A DNA stretch of 43,870 nt. It comes from Bacteroidetes bacterium HGW-Bacteroidetes-7 (GTDB lineage Bacteria > Bacteroidota > Bacteroidia > Bacteroidales > UBA932). Where the stretch lies: NCBI GenBank assembly GCA_002842465.1, contig PHDA01000022.1, positions 1 to 43,870 of the forward strand, read 5' to 3'. Made by a program: the position numbers and the translations under genes. Within the stretch, counting starts at the first letter, position 1. The number at the start of each line of letters is the position of its first letter. Below are positions 31,642 to 40,231 of the stretch, piece by piece. The notes under the pieces were generated by a model. It saw only the letters and a list, made by a program, of their open reading frames with translations, made no database searches and was not told the DNA's origin.

Positions 31642-32778
31642 ATGGACTTCAACAATACTCAGATTGCATTTTCAATGAAGAGTGCCAGTGACCTTCGTAA
31701 TGCAAAATTTCTATTCACGGCCATAAGCAACCCAAAGCTTGTAAAGATTTTCAAAGCGTTAACCATGGCAGCCTTAAAAATTAAACTGCCAATTGCCTGG
31801 ATTGTGAAACCAACACTTTACCGTCAGTTTGTGGGAGGAGAGACACTTAACGAATGTGCAAAAACGGTTAAGCTCCTTGCAAACTACAACATCAAAAGTG
31901 TTTTAGATTACTCTGCAGAGGGAGGTACTACTGAAAAACAGGTGCAGAGGGCATTTGACGAGACAATCAAATCAATTGATTATGCAAAGGGCAAACCCTC
32001 TATAGCATATACTGTATTTAAGCCAACAGCAATGGCTGTAGGTACGCTTACAGAATGTTCTCAGAAGGAGCTCCAAAAATTTAAAGAGAGAGTTTTTGCC
32101 TTGTGTCAAAGAGCCTATGACAATAATGTAAGATTACTGATTGATGCAGAGCATTTTGCAACACAACATATTATTGACGCTGTTACCGAAGAGGCTATGG
32201 CAAAGTTCAATAAAAAGCGCGCAATAGTATTTCATACATTGCAAATGTACAGAACAGACCGCCTGGAATATCTTAAGATGATTTACAAGCAGTCACAGGA
32301 GATGGAATATATACCGGGAATCAAATTTGTCAGGGGCGCTTATATGGATGAAGAGCGAAAACTGGCCTCTGAACTTGGTTATGATGACCCCATCAACCCT
32401 GATAAAAAGACTACAGATAGAATGTATGATGCCGGTCTGGAGTATGTAATGGACAACATTGGTTCGTTTGAACTTTTCAGCGGTACACACAATTATCAGA
32501 GCAATGTTTTGCTGGCTGAACTCATTGATAAGAAGGGAATTAAAAGAGGTGATGAGAGGATTTACTTCTCACAGCTCTACGGAATGAGTGACAACATCTC
32601 ATTTAATCTGGCAGCAGAGGGGTACAATGTGTGCAAATATGTTCCTTATGCACCAATAAGAGACGTTCTGCCATATCTGCTAAGGAGAGCAGAGGAGAAT
32701 ACAGCAATGGCCGGGCAAACGGGCAGGGAGCTACAGCTTATAAACGCAGAGATTTCAAGGCGGAAGAGAAGGGCTTAA
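31642..32778 (+). CDS. Proline dehydrogenase family protein
   Basis: 378 residues. FAD-dependent oxidation of proline to pyrroline-5-carboxylate, the first step of proline catabolism. Barrel motifs are VLDYSAEGG, TVFKPTAM, LLIDAEHFATQ, FHTLQMYRTDRLEYL, GIKFVRGAYMDEERKLA and the C-terminal YVPYAPIRDVLPYLLRRAEENTAM, which includes the substrate-binding arginines (LLRRAEEN). It is monofunctional, with no P5C dehydrogenase part, and no such gene is adjacent. Its 3' end faces the carotenoid operon, 63 nt away. Confidence 0.9.
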   Translation: MDFNNTQIAFSMKSASDLRNAKFLFTAISNPKLVKIFKALTMAALKIKLPIAWIVKPTLYRQFVGGETLNECAKTVKLLANYNIKSVLDYSAEGGTTEKQVQRAFDETIKSIDYAKGKPSIAYTVFKPTAMAVGTLTECSQKELQKFKERVFALCQRAYDNNVRLLIDAEHFATQHIIDAVTEEAMAKFNKKRAIVFHTLQMYRTDRLEYLKMIYKQSQEMEYIPGIKFVRGAYMDEERKLASELGYDDPINPDKKTTDRMYDAGLEYVMDNIGSFELFSGTHNYQSNVLLAELIDKKGIKRGDERIYFSQLYGMSDNISFNLAAEGYNVCKYVPYAPIRDVLPYLLRRAEENTAMAGQTGRELQLINAEISRRKRRA

Positions 32779-32841
32779 CAGATCAATATCCAAGAGCTTC
32801 ACTATTCTCGGGGATATTAAACATTCACTTAGAGGTGAAAT

Positions 32842-33600
32842 TTAATCTCTAAGCTGTAAAATTTTTGGGTAGAGGTTTTCTTTTATCCACAAAAACCGGG
32901 GTTCAACGGAGTTTGCCTTTTGGTATGCTTTAAGAGCCTCTTTTTTTAGCCCCGATTCGTAGTGAGCGTTTGTAATGCTTGTAAGTAGAGAGAGATATTG
33001 CCAGTTTTCGGCTGTAGAACCGCTTTTTTCAATCTCCTCAACTGCACGCTCATAAAATTCAAGACCCCTATTTTTGTCACCACCTGCAAATGAGGGGCTG
33101 TAAAAAAGAACATTTCCCATCTCTATCAGAGCCCTAACATTTTTAGGATCATTACCGTAAGCCCTTTTTGCAAGATTCATACTCTGCATTCCCAGATAGA
33201 TTGCCTTAAAGTTGCTGACTGCAATTCTGAAACCCTTAAATGCAGCTTTGTATGCAAGAAATGTAGCATTATCCGGCTCATTATCCAAAATATCGTCAAT
33301 ATACCGTTCTCCTTTTTTTATATACTCCATAACCAGTTTATTCTCTTTCTGAGAGATAAGCCAGCCACAAACACCGTAATAGTAGTTTATAAGTGAGATT
33401 TTCAAAGGAGATTTATAAGAAAATTGACCTAACCGCTCTGAAGCAACATCCCTCTCAGCTAACTTAATAATCTGCTGCCAACCAATCATATCGCCCTTCA
33501 CATAGCTATCATAAATGGCATTGTCGTACTTGCTCCGGGCGCTTAAACCCAATCCTATCAACAACAAGAAAACAATTAGTATATATTTCTTCCTTTCCAT
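32842..33600 (-). CDS. TPR-like periplasmic/secreted protein at the end of the carotenoid operon
   Basis: 252 residues. Signal peptide MERKKYILIVFLLLIGLGLSA without a lipobox cysteine. The rest is all-helical with tetratricopeptide-like helix pairs: DDILDNEPDNATFLAYKAA, MNLAKRAYGNDPKNVRALIEMGNVLFYSP, GLEFYERAVEEIEK, KEALKAYQKANSVEP. The pattern recalls TRAP-transporter T-component (TatT-like) proteins, but I do not claim that function. The start overlaps the end of the glycosyltransferase gene by 25 nt, so it is translated from the same mRNA. A link to pigment placement in the envelope is speculation from position alone. Confidence 0.65.
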   Translation of the reverse strand: MERKKYILIVFLLLIGLGLSARSKYDNAIYDSYVKGDMIGWQQIIKLAERDVASERLGQFSYKSPLKISLINYYYGVCGWLISQKENKLVMEYIKKGERYIDDILDNEPDNATFLAYKAAFKGFRIAVSNFKAIYLGMQSMNLAKRAYGNDPKNVRALIEMGNVLFYSPSFAGGDKNRGLEFYERAVEEIEKSGSTAENWQYLSLLTSITNAHYESGLKKEALKAYQKANSVEPRFLWIKENLYPKILQLRD

Positions 33601-34688
33601 ATTTCAACTCTTTTTTTGCGGTTTACCGCAGCTTTGGCAACTATCTGCATGAAGACAAATTGTTGATGAAAGAGATATTTAAGATTATCACCCACACTTT
33701 GTTTACTTGCAAGTGATACAAAAATTCTCATCAAAATAACTGCTGCCAGTGAGGCCAAACCGGGAATAACTCCGTTAAACACAAACAACCAAAGGGGAGT
33801 AAGTGTTGTCAGGATTGCAAATGTAATAGTTATGAAAGGAGAATTGCCAAAAAAATAGAAGACATTCTTAGAAAAGCCGTTGATTGCGTCATTAAGACGG
33901 TTGTACATGTTACACCTGATTGAACCATCACCGGCAAGAGTGGCAGTTAGCTTCCGCTCTTTTTTATAGTAGCGGCTTATCTCGATATCCTCGGCACGAC
34001 TCATTCTGAACCTCTCATGCGGCTTTAGTAAAGTGTAATCATCTGCTTTAAAGAGCATAAACTGACCATTGGCTGCAGAAAATGAGCTCCAGCTGCAGTT
34101 TTTCACTAAAGGGAGTGGAAGCAGCGAAAGTAATATCCAGTTCATAATAGGAGTGGAGATTTTACTATCTCTGTTTTCCAGTATTTGATTTGGGAAAATT
34201 GATAGAAGAGAGAGATTCTTTGAGAAAGCGTAATTCAGATACTTTGTTGCCAGATTTGAATCGATTCTCACGTCTGCATCAAGGAAGAGAAGGTAATTGC
34301 CTTTTGCAACAGAAGCAAGTTTATGACAACCATTATTTTTACCAAGCCAGCCCTCAGGAAGCTCTCCTTCAATTAATCTGAGTTCAGGAAGCCTTTTCTG
34401 ATATTCCATAACGATATCTCTGGTGCGATCTGTTGAGTTATCATCATAAATGATTATCTCACAGGGTTTATCGTTGAGCTTAATGATATCTTCCAGTAAG
34501 TTTCCAATTGAATTCTCCTCATTGCGGGCAGGTATTAAAATTGACCAGGAGGGTATAAGTTCGTTCTCCTTTGCTTTGCAGTAGTTGCTTAGCTCCCTTC
34601 TGACCAGATAGTTCCAGGTGAAATTTACAAAGGAGACAATCAGACGGATTGTCAGGAAAAACAATAGTATCCAGCCGAAAATGGTCAT
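33576..34688 (-). CDS. Membrane GT2 glycosyltransferase of the carotenoid operon
   Basis: 370 residues. One N-terminal membrane helix (3-20), a GT-A catalytic domain, and two to three C-terminal helices (about 285-335). Motifs: ILIPARNEE, IYDDNSTDRT, LFLDADVR (DxD-type metal site), and FRMSRAEDIEISRYYK in place of the usual ED/QxxRW end. Family resemblance is to GT2 enzymes found beside crtB/crtI (CrtQ/CruC-like). It probably adds a sugar to the hydroxyl introduced by the CruF-like hydratase (inference). The start codon overlaps the stop of the acyltransferase (ATGA), and its 3' end overlaps the TPR gene by 25 nt. Confidence 0.78.
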   Translation of the reverse strand: MTIFGWILLFFLTIRLIVSFVNFTWNYLVRRELSNYCKAKENELIPSWSILIPARNEENSIGNLLEDIIKLNDKPCEIIIYDDNSTDRTRDIVMEYQKRLPELRLIEGELPEGWLGKNNGCHKLASVAKGNYLLFLDADVRIDSNLATKYLNYAFSKNLSLLSIFPNQILENRDSKISTPIMNWILLSLLPLPLVKNCSWSSFSAANGQFMLFKADDYTLLKPHERFRMSRAEDIEISRYYKKERKLTATLAGDGSIRCNMYNRLNDAINGFSKNVFYFFGNSPFITITFAILTTLTPLWLFVFNGVIPGLASLAAVILMRIFVSLASKQSVGDNLKYLFHQQFVFMQIVAKAAVNRKKRVEIWKGRNIY

Positions 34689-35347
34689 ATTATTTTAACT
34701 CCTTTATCTCTTGGGCTCTCACTGTTGAAACATTCAACAGCAAAAATGTTAAACTCCTGCTCAAGATGTGCAATTTTCTCCTCTTTCTGAGGTACATACT
34801 CTTTCAGATACATAGTAAGTGTAGGTTTTCTCTCTGAGAAGAAGTTTAAAAGATTGACATTGAATAAAATTTGAACTCCCGGTGAATTGGCCACAATAAA
34901 CTCAAGCCCCCTTTCAAATACAAAATTGCGGGTGTAGAGTGATTGTATCTCTCCCTGAGGGAATATTAAAAGCATGTTGTTTCTGTTTTTAAGCAGGTCA
35001 ACCGAGTGCCTTAGCCCAGCAATTACCCCTCTGTTTCCCTTATCCAAAGAGAATGCACCTGTATATCTTAGAAACTTACGTTTGGAGAGCTGCTCGTGCA
35101 GCATCATTATATTCATTTTTCGCTTAAAGGTGCGCCGATTGAGCATAATGTGATTAAAGCCATCCCAGAATGAGAAGTGATTTGAAACCAGTAGCACGGG
35201 TCTCCCGGTCCCGGACATAAATAGATCTTCACCGGGAGGGTTTACCGCAACATATCTAATCGATTGATACACCCTTTTCATGTGCCACTTTGAGTATTGC
35301 TCAAAGAACCAGCCCGTAAATGGAGTATATTTTCCCTTAATCATCAT
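34685..35347 (-). CDS. PlsC-like acyltransferase of the carotenoid operon
   Basis: 220 residues. LPLAT fold: VSNHFSFWDG is the catalytic H-x4-D motif, KRKFLRYTGAFSLDKGNRG is the second block, and FPQGEIQS is the acyl-acceptor block equivalent to FPEGTRS. No strong membrane helices, so probably membrane-associated. In this context it most likely esterifies the sugar of a carotenoid glycoside with a fatty acid, as described for CruD in Chlorobaculum and CrtO in staphyloxanthin synthesis (known families; assignment here is inference). A generic lysophospholipid acyltransferase is the alternative. Two consecutive ATG codons open it; it lies 16 nt after the CruF-like gene and overlaps the GT2 start by 4 nt. 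Confidence 0.75.
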   Translation of the reverse strand: MMIKGKYTPFTGWFFEQYSKWHMKRVYQSIRYVAVNPPGEDLFMSGTGRPVLLVSNHFSFWDGFNHIMLNRRTFKRKMNIMMLHEQLSKRKFLRYTGAFSLDKGNRGVIAGLRHSVDLLKNRNNMLLIFPQGEIQSLYTRNFVFERGLEFIVANSPGVQILFNVNLLNFFSERKPTLTMYLKEYVPQKEEKIAHLEQEFNIFAVECFNSESPRDKGVKII

Positions 35348-35363
35348 ACAGTATATCTTGCCT

Positions 35364-36056
35364 TTAAATTATTCCGGTAGCCATAAAGAGCGAAATCACA
35401 AGAAAAAATGCAATCTGTGCAAAAAAGAGTGCAATTGCAGGTCTGCCAACAGGTTTGATTTTGAATGCGGTAAACAAAATATGGTACGCAGTTGCCATAA
35501 CAAACCACATCACAAAGTTCTTGGCGGGCGGGTACCCCTGATTAAACTCCCACATGCCCATTCCCGGAGCAACCATCTCAACAACAATGTCATAAGTCAC
35601 CATTAAAAGAGCACCCCCCAGAATCTTAATCGCAATATCTATCGTACCCGCCGACCTTCTTCTAATATACTCCATAATGGCAGCGCTGCAATATGTTAAC
35701 ATCAACCAATTTAGGCCAATAACAAGAGGGGTTGCAAAGATTTTTGGACCCAATGTGCCAAGATAGATGTATTCACCAAAAAGCACTCCACCCCGAACGC
35801 CCTCAGCCTCAATCAGAAATGAAGAGATGATTACTGTGAAAACAAAAAGAATAAAACGGAAATTCCAGTGGCGATGATGATATAAAATGGCAACATTTAC
35901 CAGTAAAAGTGAGAGAGGAGTAAACGCAGTAAAGAGTTCACGGGTAAAAGGAACAAGAAAAAGCAAAAGCCCCACAGAGTAGAATATGAGAAATGTCTTT
36001 GGGAGCTCATCGTATGAGACCACGTTGAATATTTTCTTTATGAAGTTGTTTTTCAT
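35364..36056 (-). CDS. Carotenoid 1,2-hydratase of the CruF/DUF422 type
   Basis: 230 residues, six to seven membrane helices. The stretches ILSSFLIEAEGVRGGVLFGEYIYLGTLGP, PLVIGLNWLMLTY and TYDIVVEMVAPGMGMWEF match the CruF / bisanhydrobacterioruberin hydratase family (DUF422), with conserved acidic residues in the helices (E in IEAEGV, D in TYDI, E in VEMVAPGM). It would add water across the terminal double bond of lycopene-like ends, giving a 1-hydroxy group that can be glycosylated; no O2 is needed. Separated from the upstream CrtD-like gene by 102 nt of AT-rich sequence, the largest gap inside this operon. Confidence 0.82.
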   Translation of the reverse strand: MKNNFIKKIFNVVSYDELPKTFLIFYSVGLLLFLVPFTRELFTAFTPLSLLLVNVAILYHHRHWNFRFILFVFTVIISSFLIEAEGVRGGVLFGEYIYLGTLGPKIFATPLVIGLNWLMLTYCSAAIMEYIRRRSAGTIDIAIKILGGALLMVTYDIVVEMVAPGMGMWEFNQGYPPAKNFVMWFVMATAYHILFTAFKIKPVGRPAIALFFAQIAFFLVISLFMATGII

Positions 36057-36158
36057 TTACTTATTGTAATTTTCTAATATTTAGATATTTTTTATACCAA
36101 TTTTATATGATTAGATTCAAATGATTCGTTTCAAGAAATTAGATTTATGTTATTCACT

Positions 36159-37769
36159 TCAAAGTTTGTAGATCTCTTTTTCGGCAATAATGGCACTTGC
36201 CAGGCAAAGAGGTATACCACCGCCGGGATGGGTGCTGCCACCGGTAAAAGAGAGGTTTTTAATCCTTTTCAAGGTGTTGGGGTGTCTTAAAAATGCAGAG
36301 AACATAGAGTTAGAAGAGCTGCCGTAGAGTGCCCCTTTGCTGCTCAGCGTATTTCTCTCTATTGTAACAGGTGATGCAATATGCTCAACCTCAATACAAT
36401 TTTCAATTTTGATATTAAAGGTTTTGTCAATTTTTTTAATTATTGACTCCCGGGCATTTGCAATTACGTGTTGCCAATCTTGCCCGTTGTTGTATGGTGC
36501 ATTAACCATAACAAACCAGTTTTCGCATCCATCAGGTGCATCACCGGGAACAACCTTTTTGCTAATAAATATATAGACAGTAGGGTCGCTGTACAGTTCG
36601 CGTTTTTTAAACAGATAATCAAACTCCTCTTTATAGTCTGATGTGAAGAGAATATTATGTACGTCAAGCTGTTTGAATTCACCTTTTATTCCCCAATAGA
36701 ATATCAGGGCAGAAGAGGATGGCTCAAGCCTTGATAATCTCTTTTTGAGAGGGTGCCTGTACCTGCCGTTGAACATATTCTCGGCCGCATAACGGACATC
36801 GGTGTCGCATACCACATAGTCGAAGTACTTTGAAACGCCATTTACTCTAACGCCTACAGCCCGCTTACCTCTCCATTTTTTTTCAAAAATTGCGGTGTTT
36901 TTATCTCCAGAATTATCGGTATAATTATCTCCAGAATTTTTTTCTGAATAGATTTCGTTTATAATCTTTCTTGTGCCTTTAAATTTTTCAACAATTACCT
37001 CAGTAACAAGTGAGTTAAATTCAAATTTTACACCAAGTTCAACCCCTTTTTTATAAAGTGTGTCGGCAATAGAATAGATACCTTTTTCGGGAAAAAATGC
37101 CCCAATATTGTGCTCCAGATGCGAGATCATATTTAGCGTAGCCGGTGCCCGGTAAGGTGAAGAGCCGTTGTAGGTGGCATATCTGTCAAACAGTTGAACA
37201 ATTCTCTTGTCTTTGAACAATGATTTGTTTGCAGAGTGCATAGTTCTGTGAAAACCAAGCTTGTGAAGGTGCAGAGGAATTGAACGGTTCTCCTCTTTCA
37301 AAAAGTTTGAAAACTTATGGAAAGAGTTGAATATGAACAAGTCTGATGTGAGATTGTAGATGAATTCCGATTGGTTGAGACGTTTGAGAATATTTTCGAA
37401 ATTTTCATCAGTGTTATTTTCGATCTGCTCTTTTAATTTTTGGGTGTCCTGGAAAAAGTCAAAAACAGTACCGTCAGGGTAGAAATAGCGGCAACTGTTT
37501 TCAAGACGGAAGTACTTAAAAGAATTTTCGCCCGACAAACTTGATTGTACATCTGCATTTAACTTCAGTGATAGCAACTCATCTACCAGATTGGGAAGAG
37601 TAAAGAGCGATGGGCCGGTATCGAAACGGTAGCCTTTGTCGCGAATCTGGGAGATTTTGCCCCCGGGGGTCCCGTTCTTTTCGAACAGTGTTACGCTGTC
37701 ACCTCTGGCAGCGACTCTGATTGCCGTTGCAAGCCCTGCAACACCTGAACCTATGACAGCTACATTCAT
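36159..37769 (-). CDS. CrtI-family desaturase, CrtD-like (1-hydroxycarotenoid 3,4-desaturase)
   Basis: 536 residues. N-terminal dinucleotide fold VAVIGSGVAGLATAIRVAARGDSVTLFEKNGTPGGK, then YRFDTGPSLFTLP. The C-terminal SFTGGSTHPGGGIPLCLASAIIAEKEI is the FAD-binding end typical of carotenoid desaturases; the GGSxHPGGGIPL form is what I associate with CrtD-type enzymes rather than phytoene desaturase. The residues 290-300 region (KNSGDNYTDNSGDKNTAI) is a low-complexity insert. Most likely it desaturates the 3,4-bond next to the hydrated end. A second phytoene desaturase or a diapocarotenoid oxygenase-type enzyme is possible. It starts 1 nt after crtB stops. Confidence 0.78.
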   Translation of the reverse strand: MNVAVIGSGVAGLATAIRVAARGDSVTLFEKNGTPGGKISQIRDKGYRFDTGPSLFTLPNLVDELLSLKLNADVQSSLSGENSFKYFRLENSCRYFYPDGTVFDFFQDTQKLKEQIENNTDENFENILKRLNQSEFIYNLTSDLFIFNSFHKFSNFLKEENRSIPLHLHKLGFHRTMHSANKSLFKDKRIVQLFDRYATYNGSSPYRAPATLNMISHLEHNIGAFFPEKGIYSIADTLYKKGVELGVKFEFNSLVTEVIVEKFKGTRKIINEIYSEKNSGDNYTDNSGDKNTAIFEKKWRGKRAVGVRVNGVSKYFDYVVCDTDVRYAAENMFNGRYRHPLKKRLSRLEPSSSALIFYWGIKGEFKQLDVHNILFTSDYKEEFDYLFKKRELYSDPTVYIFISKKVVPGDAPDGCENWFVMVNAPYNNGQDWQHVIANARESIIKKIDKTFNIKIENCIEVEHIASPVTIERNTLSSKGALYGSSSNSMFSAFLRHPNTLKRIKNLSFTGGSTHPGGGIPLCLASAIIAEKEIYKL

Positions 37770-37770
37770 C

Positions 37771-38613
37771 TTACATAAATTTTTTACCCAGGTATGATCT
37801 CATATTGGCTACGCAGAATAGAATAACCTTTTCCCACTCCGCAAGCCGAATTCTCTTTTTGAAAAGTTTCTCCGGAGGAGTTTTTCCAATTTTAGAAGTT
37901 AGGCCAAGATAGTAAAGATAAGCAAGATAGACACCTGTTCGGTCTCTTTTAGGCAGCTCTTTAATACCCACAAGTGCATCCCTGAAATCTTTGCGAATAT
38001 CTTCAAGAATAATCCCGAAACTCTCCTTATTAAAAGGTTTGTCGTTAAGAATAGGGAAGTAGTTTCTTGACAGATTTTCTGTATCGTTTTTAATGTCCCT
38101 CAAAAAATTGATCTTCTGGAACGCCGAAGATAGACTCATTGCGCTTGCTTTAAGCCTTTCGTAATCCTGCGGATTATCTCGTGTCATAACTTTAAGGCAC
38201 ATCAAGCCCACAACATCGGCCGACCCGTAGATATACTCTTTAATCCCGGAGTCACTGAAATTGCTGTTATTCAAATCGCTCTTCATGCTGGTTAAAAAGG
38301 CACTCACCAACTCGTCAGGAATACTGTATCTCTTAACAATCAGTGCAAAAGAGTTAATAATAAGATTGAGGCTAATACCCCTCTCCATGCATCTGTAATA
38401 CTCGGCTTCAAATTCGGCAATCAGACTCTTTTTGTCATATTCATGAAAGGTGTCAACAATCTCATCTGCCTGACGAAGAAAGCCGTATATGGCAAAAATT
38501 GCTCTGCGACTCTCTTTGTGCATGCACATAAGCCCCGCAGAGAATGAGGTACTGTAGAGGGAGGTTGTAAGCTCCGATGTTTTTAATGATAACTCTTTGT
38601 ATAGACTATCCAT
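37771..38613 (-). CDS. crtB: Phytoene synthase
   Basis: 280 residues from the ATG at 38613, which sits inside the crtI stop (ATGGATAG, 8-nt overlap); a TTG 21 nt earlier is rejected. Condenses two GGPP to phytoene. Trans-isoprenyl synthase motifs are AIYGFLRQADEIVDTFHE (first Asp-rich site) and FQKINFLRDIKNDTENLSRNYFP (second Asp-rich site). A squalene- or dehydrosqualene-type synthase (C30) cannot be ruled out from sequence, but the partner genes point to C40 chemistry. No GGPP synthase gene is in the window. Confidence 0.88.
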   Translation of the reverse strand: MDSLYKELSLKTSELTTSLYSTSFSAGLMCMHKESRRAIFAIYGFLRQADEIVDTFHEYDKKSLIAEFEAEYYRCMERGISLNLIINSFALIVKRYSIPDELVSAFLTSMKSDLNNSNFSDSGIKEYIYGSADVVGLMCLKVMTRDNPQDYERLKASAMSLSSAFQKINFLRDIKNDTENLSRNYFPILNDKPFNKESFGIILEDIRKDFRDALVGIKELPKRDRTGVYLAYLYYLGLTSKIGKTPPEKLFKKRIRLAEWEKVILFCVANMRSYLGKKFM

Positions 38614-40102
38614 TTTTGAGTTTTTTCTTTGCAATTCGCGCTGCTATTCTACCTGAAATAATTGCAGGCGGCACACCCGGACCCGGAACAGTTAGCTGAC
38701 CGGCATACAAAAGGTTTGAAAGATGCCTGTTTTGCATCTTTGGCTTAAGGAATGCGGTTTGTGTAAGGATGTTTGACAGTCCGTATGCATTTCCTTTGTA
38801 TGCATGGTAGTCCTCCACAAAGTTACTAACCGAATATGACTCTTTAAAAATTACAGAGTCAGATACTTTTATGCCTGTTGTCCTCTCAATTCTCTCCAAT
38901 ATTTGTAAAAAGTAATTTTCACGCAACTCAGGCGTATCCTTTAGGCCCGCAGCCACAGGGATGAGAAATACTGCGCACTCTTTTCCTTCAGGAGCAAGGG
39001 AAGAGTCGGTAACAGAAGGAAAGCTGCCGTAAAAGAGGGGCTTGTTTGGCCACCTTGGTGTATCATAAATAGTTTCAGAGTGTTCAATAAAGTCGGCATC
39101 AAAAAAGAGAGTGTGATGAGAGATGCCCTCAAGTTTTTTGTCAAATCCAACGTAATAGAGCATTGCCGAAGGGGCAAATACCCTCTTTGACCAGTATTTT
39201 TCTGAATAGTTACGGAATTTTGGCTCCAGAAGGGTTTCAGCAAAGTGGTAATCAGCTGACGAAATAACAAAATCTGTCATCTCTGAGACAGAGTTACCTT
39301 CACCTTTTGATAAGTTTGTATTATTCCAGGAGATACCAATAGCCTTAGACCCTTGGGTGATTATCCTGTTCACGTGAGCATCTGTTATGAATTTGACGCC
39401 GTAGCTCTCTGCGATCTTTACCATAGCCTCTACAAGCCCATACATTCCACCCTTTATGTGCCACGTACCAAGTACCATATCGGCATAATTCATAAAGCAG
39501 TAAAACAGGGGCGTCCTAGAAGGCTTTGCACCCAGAAATAGAACAGGAAACTCAAGAATCTGCCTAAGCCTGTCGTCCTTTATGTTTTTTCTGATATGTG
39601 TGCTAATTGACTCCTTGAACTGAGATACTCTTGCAATTGTTTGAGGCATAATGAGTTCAAAAATTGATTTACCCGGTTTCTCAACAACCTTATCAATTGC
39701 AACTCTGTAGTTGAACTCTGCTGATTTAAGAAATTCTCTTAGAAATTCTCCACTCCCCAGCTCAATTCTCTCAAAGGTCTCGATTGTTTTTTGAACATCA
39801 GCAGAGACACTGACTGAGTTATTTGGACCGAAGTAGATCTCATACCCCGGGTCAAGCCTGATCAATTCATAAAAATCACTGCTCTTCTTATCAAAGTCAT
39901 TGAAGAACTTTTCGAAAATATCGGGCATCCAGTAAAATGTGGGCCCCATATCAAATTTGAACCCATCTCTTTCCAAAACTCTTGCTCTGCCTCCAAGCAC
40001 ACTGTTTTTCTCATAAACGGTAACATCATAGCCGGCCCTGCCAAGATAACAAGCAGCCGACAACCCCGAAAAACCTCCACCAATAATAGCAACCCTCTTC
40101 AT
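38606..40102 (-). CDS. crtI: Phytoene desaturase
   Basis: 498 residues from the ATG at 40102 (MKRVAIIGGGFSGLSAACYLG); earlier in-frame ATGs at 40117 and 40129 would add up to nine residues. FAD/NAD fold at the N-terminus, then GFKFDMGPTFYWMPD, and the C-terminal LYAGQLTVPGPGVPPAIISGR typical of CrtI. Introduces conjugated double bonds into phytoene, yielding lycopene-type products. First gene of the carotenoid operon; its stop overlaps the crtB start. No clean TAnnTTTG box lies upstream in the 129 nt shared with the divergent hemerythrin gene, although TATATTTA on the minus strand near 40120-40130 is close. Confidence 0.9.
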   Translation of the reverse strand: MKRVAIIGGGFSGLSAACYLGRAGYDVTVYEKNSVLGGRARVLERDGFKFDMGPTFYWMPDIFEKFFNDFDKKSSDFYELIRLDPGYEIYFGPNNSVSVSADVQKTIETFERIELGSGEFLREFLKSAEFNYRVAIDKVVEKPGKSIFELIMPQTIARVSQFKESISTHIRKNIKDDRLRQILEFPVLFLGAKPSRTPLFYCFMNYADMVLGTWHIKGGMYGLVEAMVKIAESYGVKFITDAHVNRIITQGSKAIGISWNNTNLSKGEGNSVSEMTDFVISSADYHFAETLLEPKFRNYSEKYWSKRVFAPSAMLYYVGFDKKLEGISHHTLFFDADFIEHSETIYDTPRWPNKPLFYGSFPSVTDSSLAPEGKECAVFLIPVAAGLKDTPELRENYFLQILERIERTTGIKVSDSVIFKESYSVSNFVEDYHAYKGNAYGLSNILTQTAFLKPKMQNRHLSNLLYAGQLTVPGPGVPPAIISGRIAARIAKKKLKNG

Positions 40103-40231
40103 CTTAAAATTTTGCATAAATATAATCATTATTCCGTCAGTGAGGTAAGTGGAAGATTAAACAATAGTCAAGATTTTTTGTTGTAAATTTATAACTCTCA
40201 GTTACAATAACAATTTTTTAAATATCATATT

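Noticed and set aside
32828..32853. CTTAGAG / CTCTAAG inverted repeat between proline dehydrogenase and the TPR gene
   Set aside because: Stem is only 7 bp with a 12-nt loop, overlaps the TPR stop codon and lacks a T-tract on either side, so it is not called a terminator.
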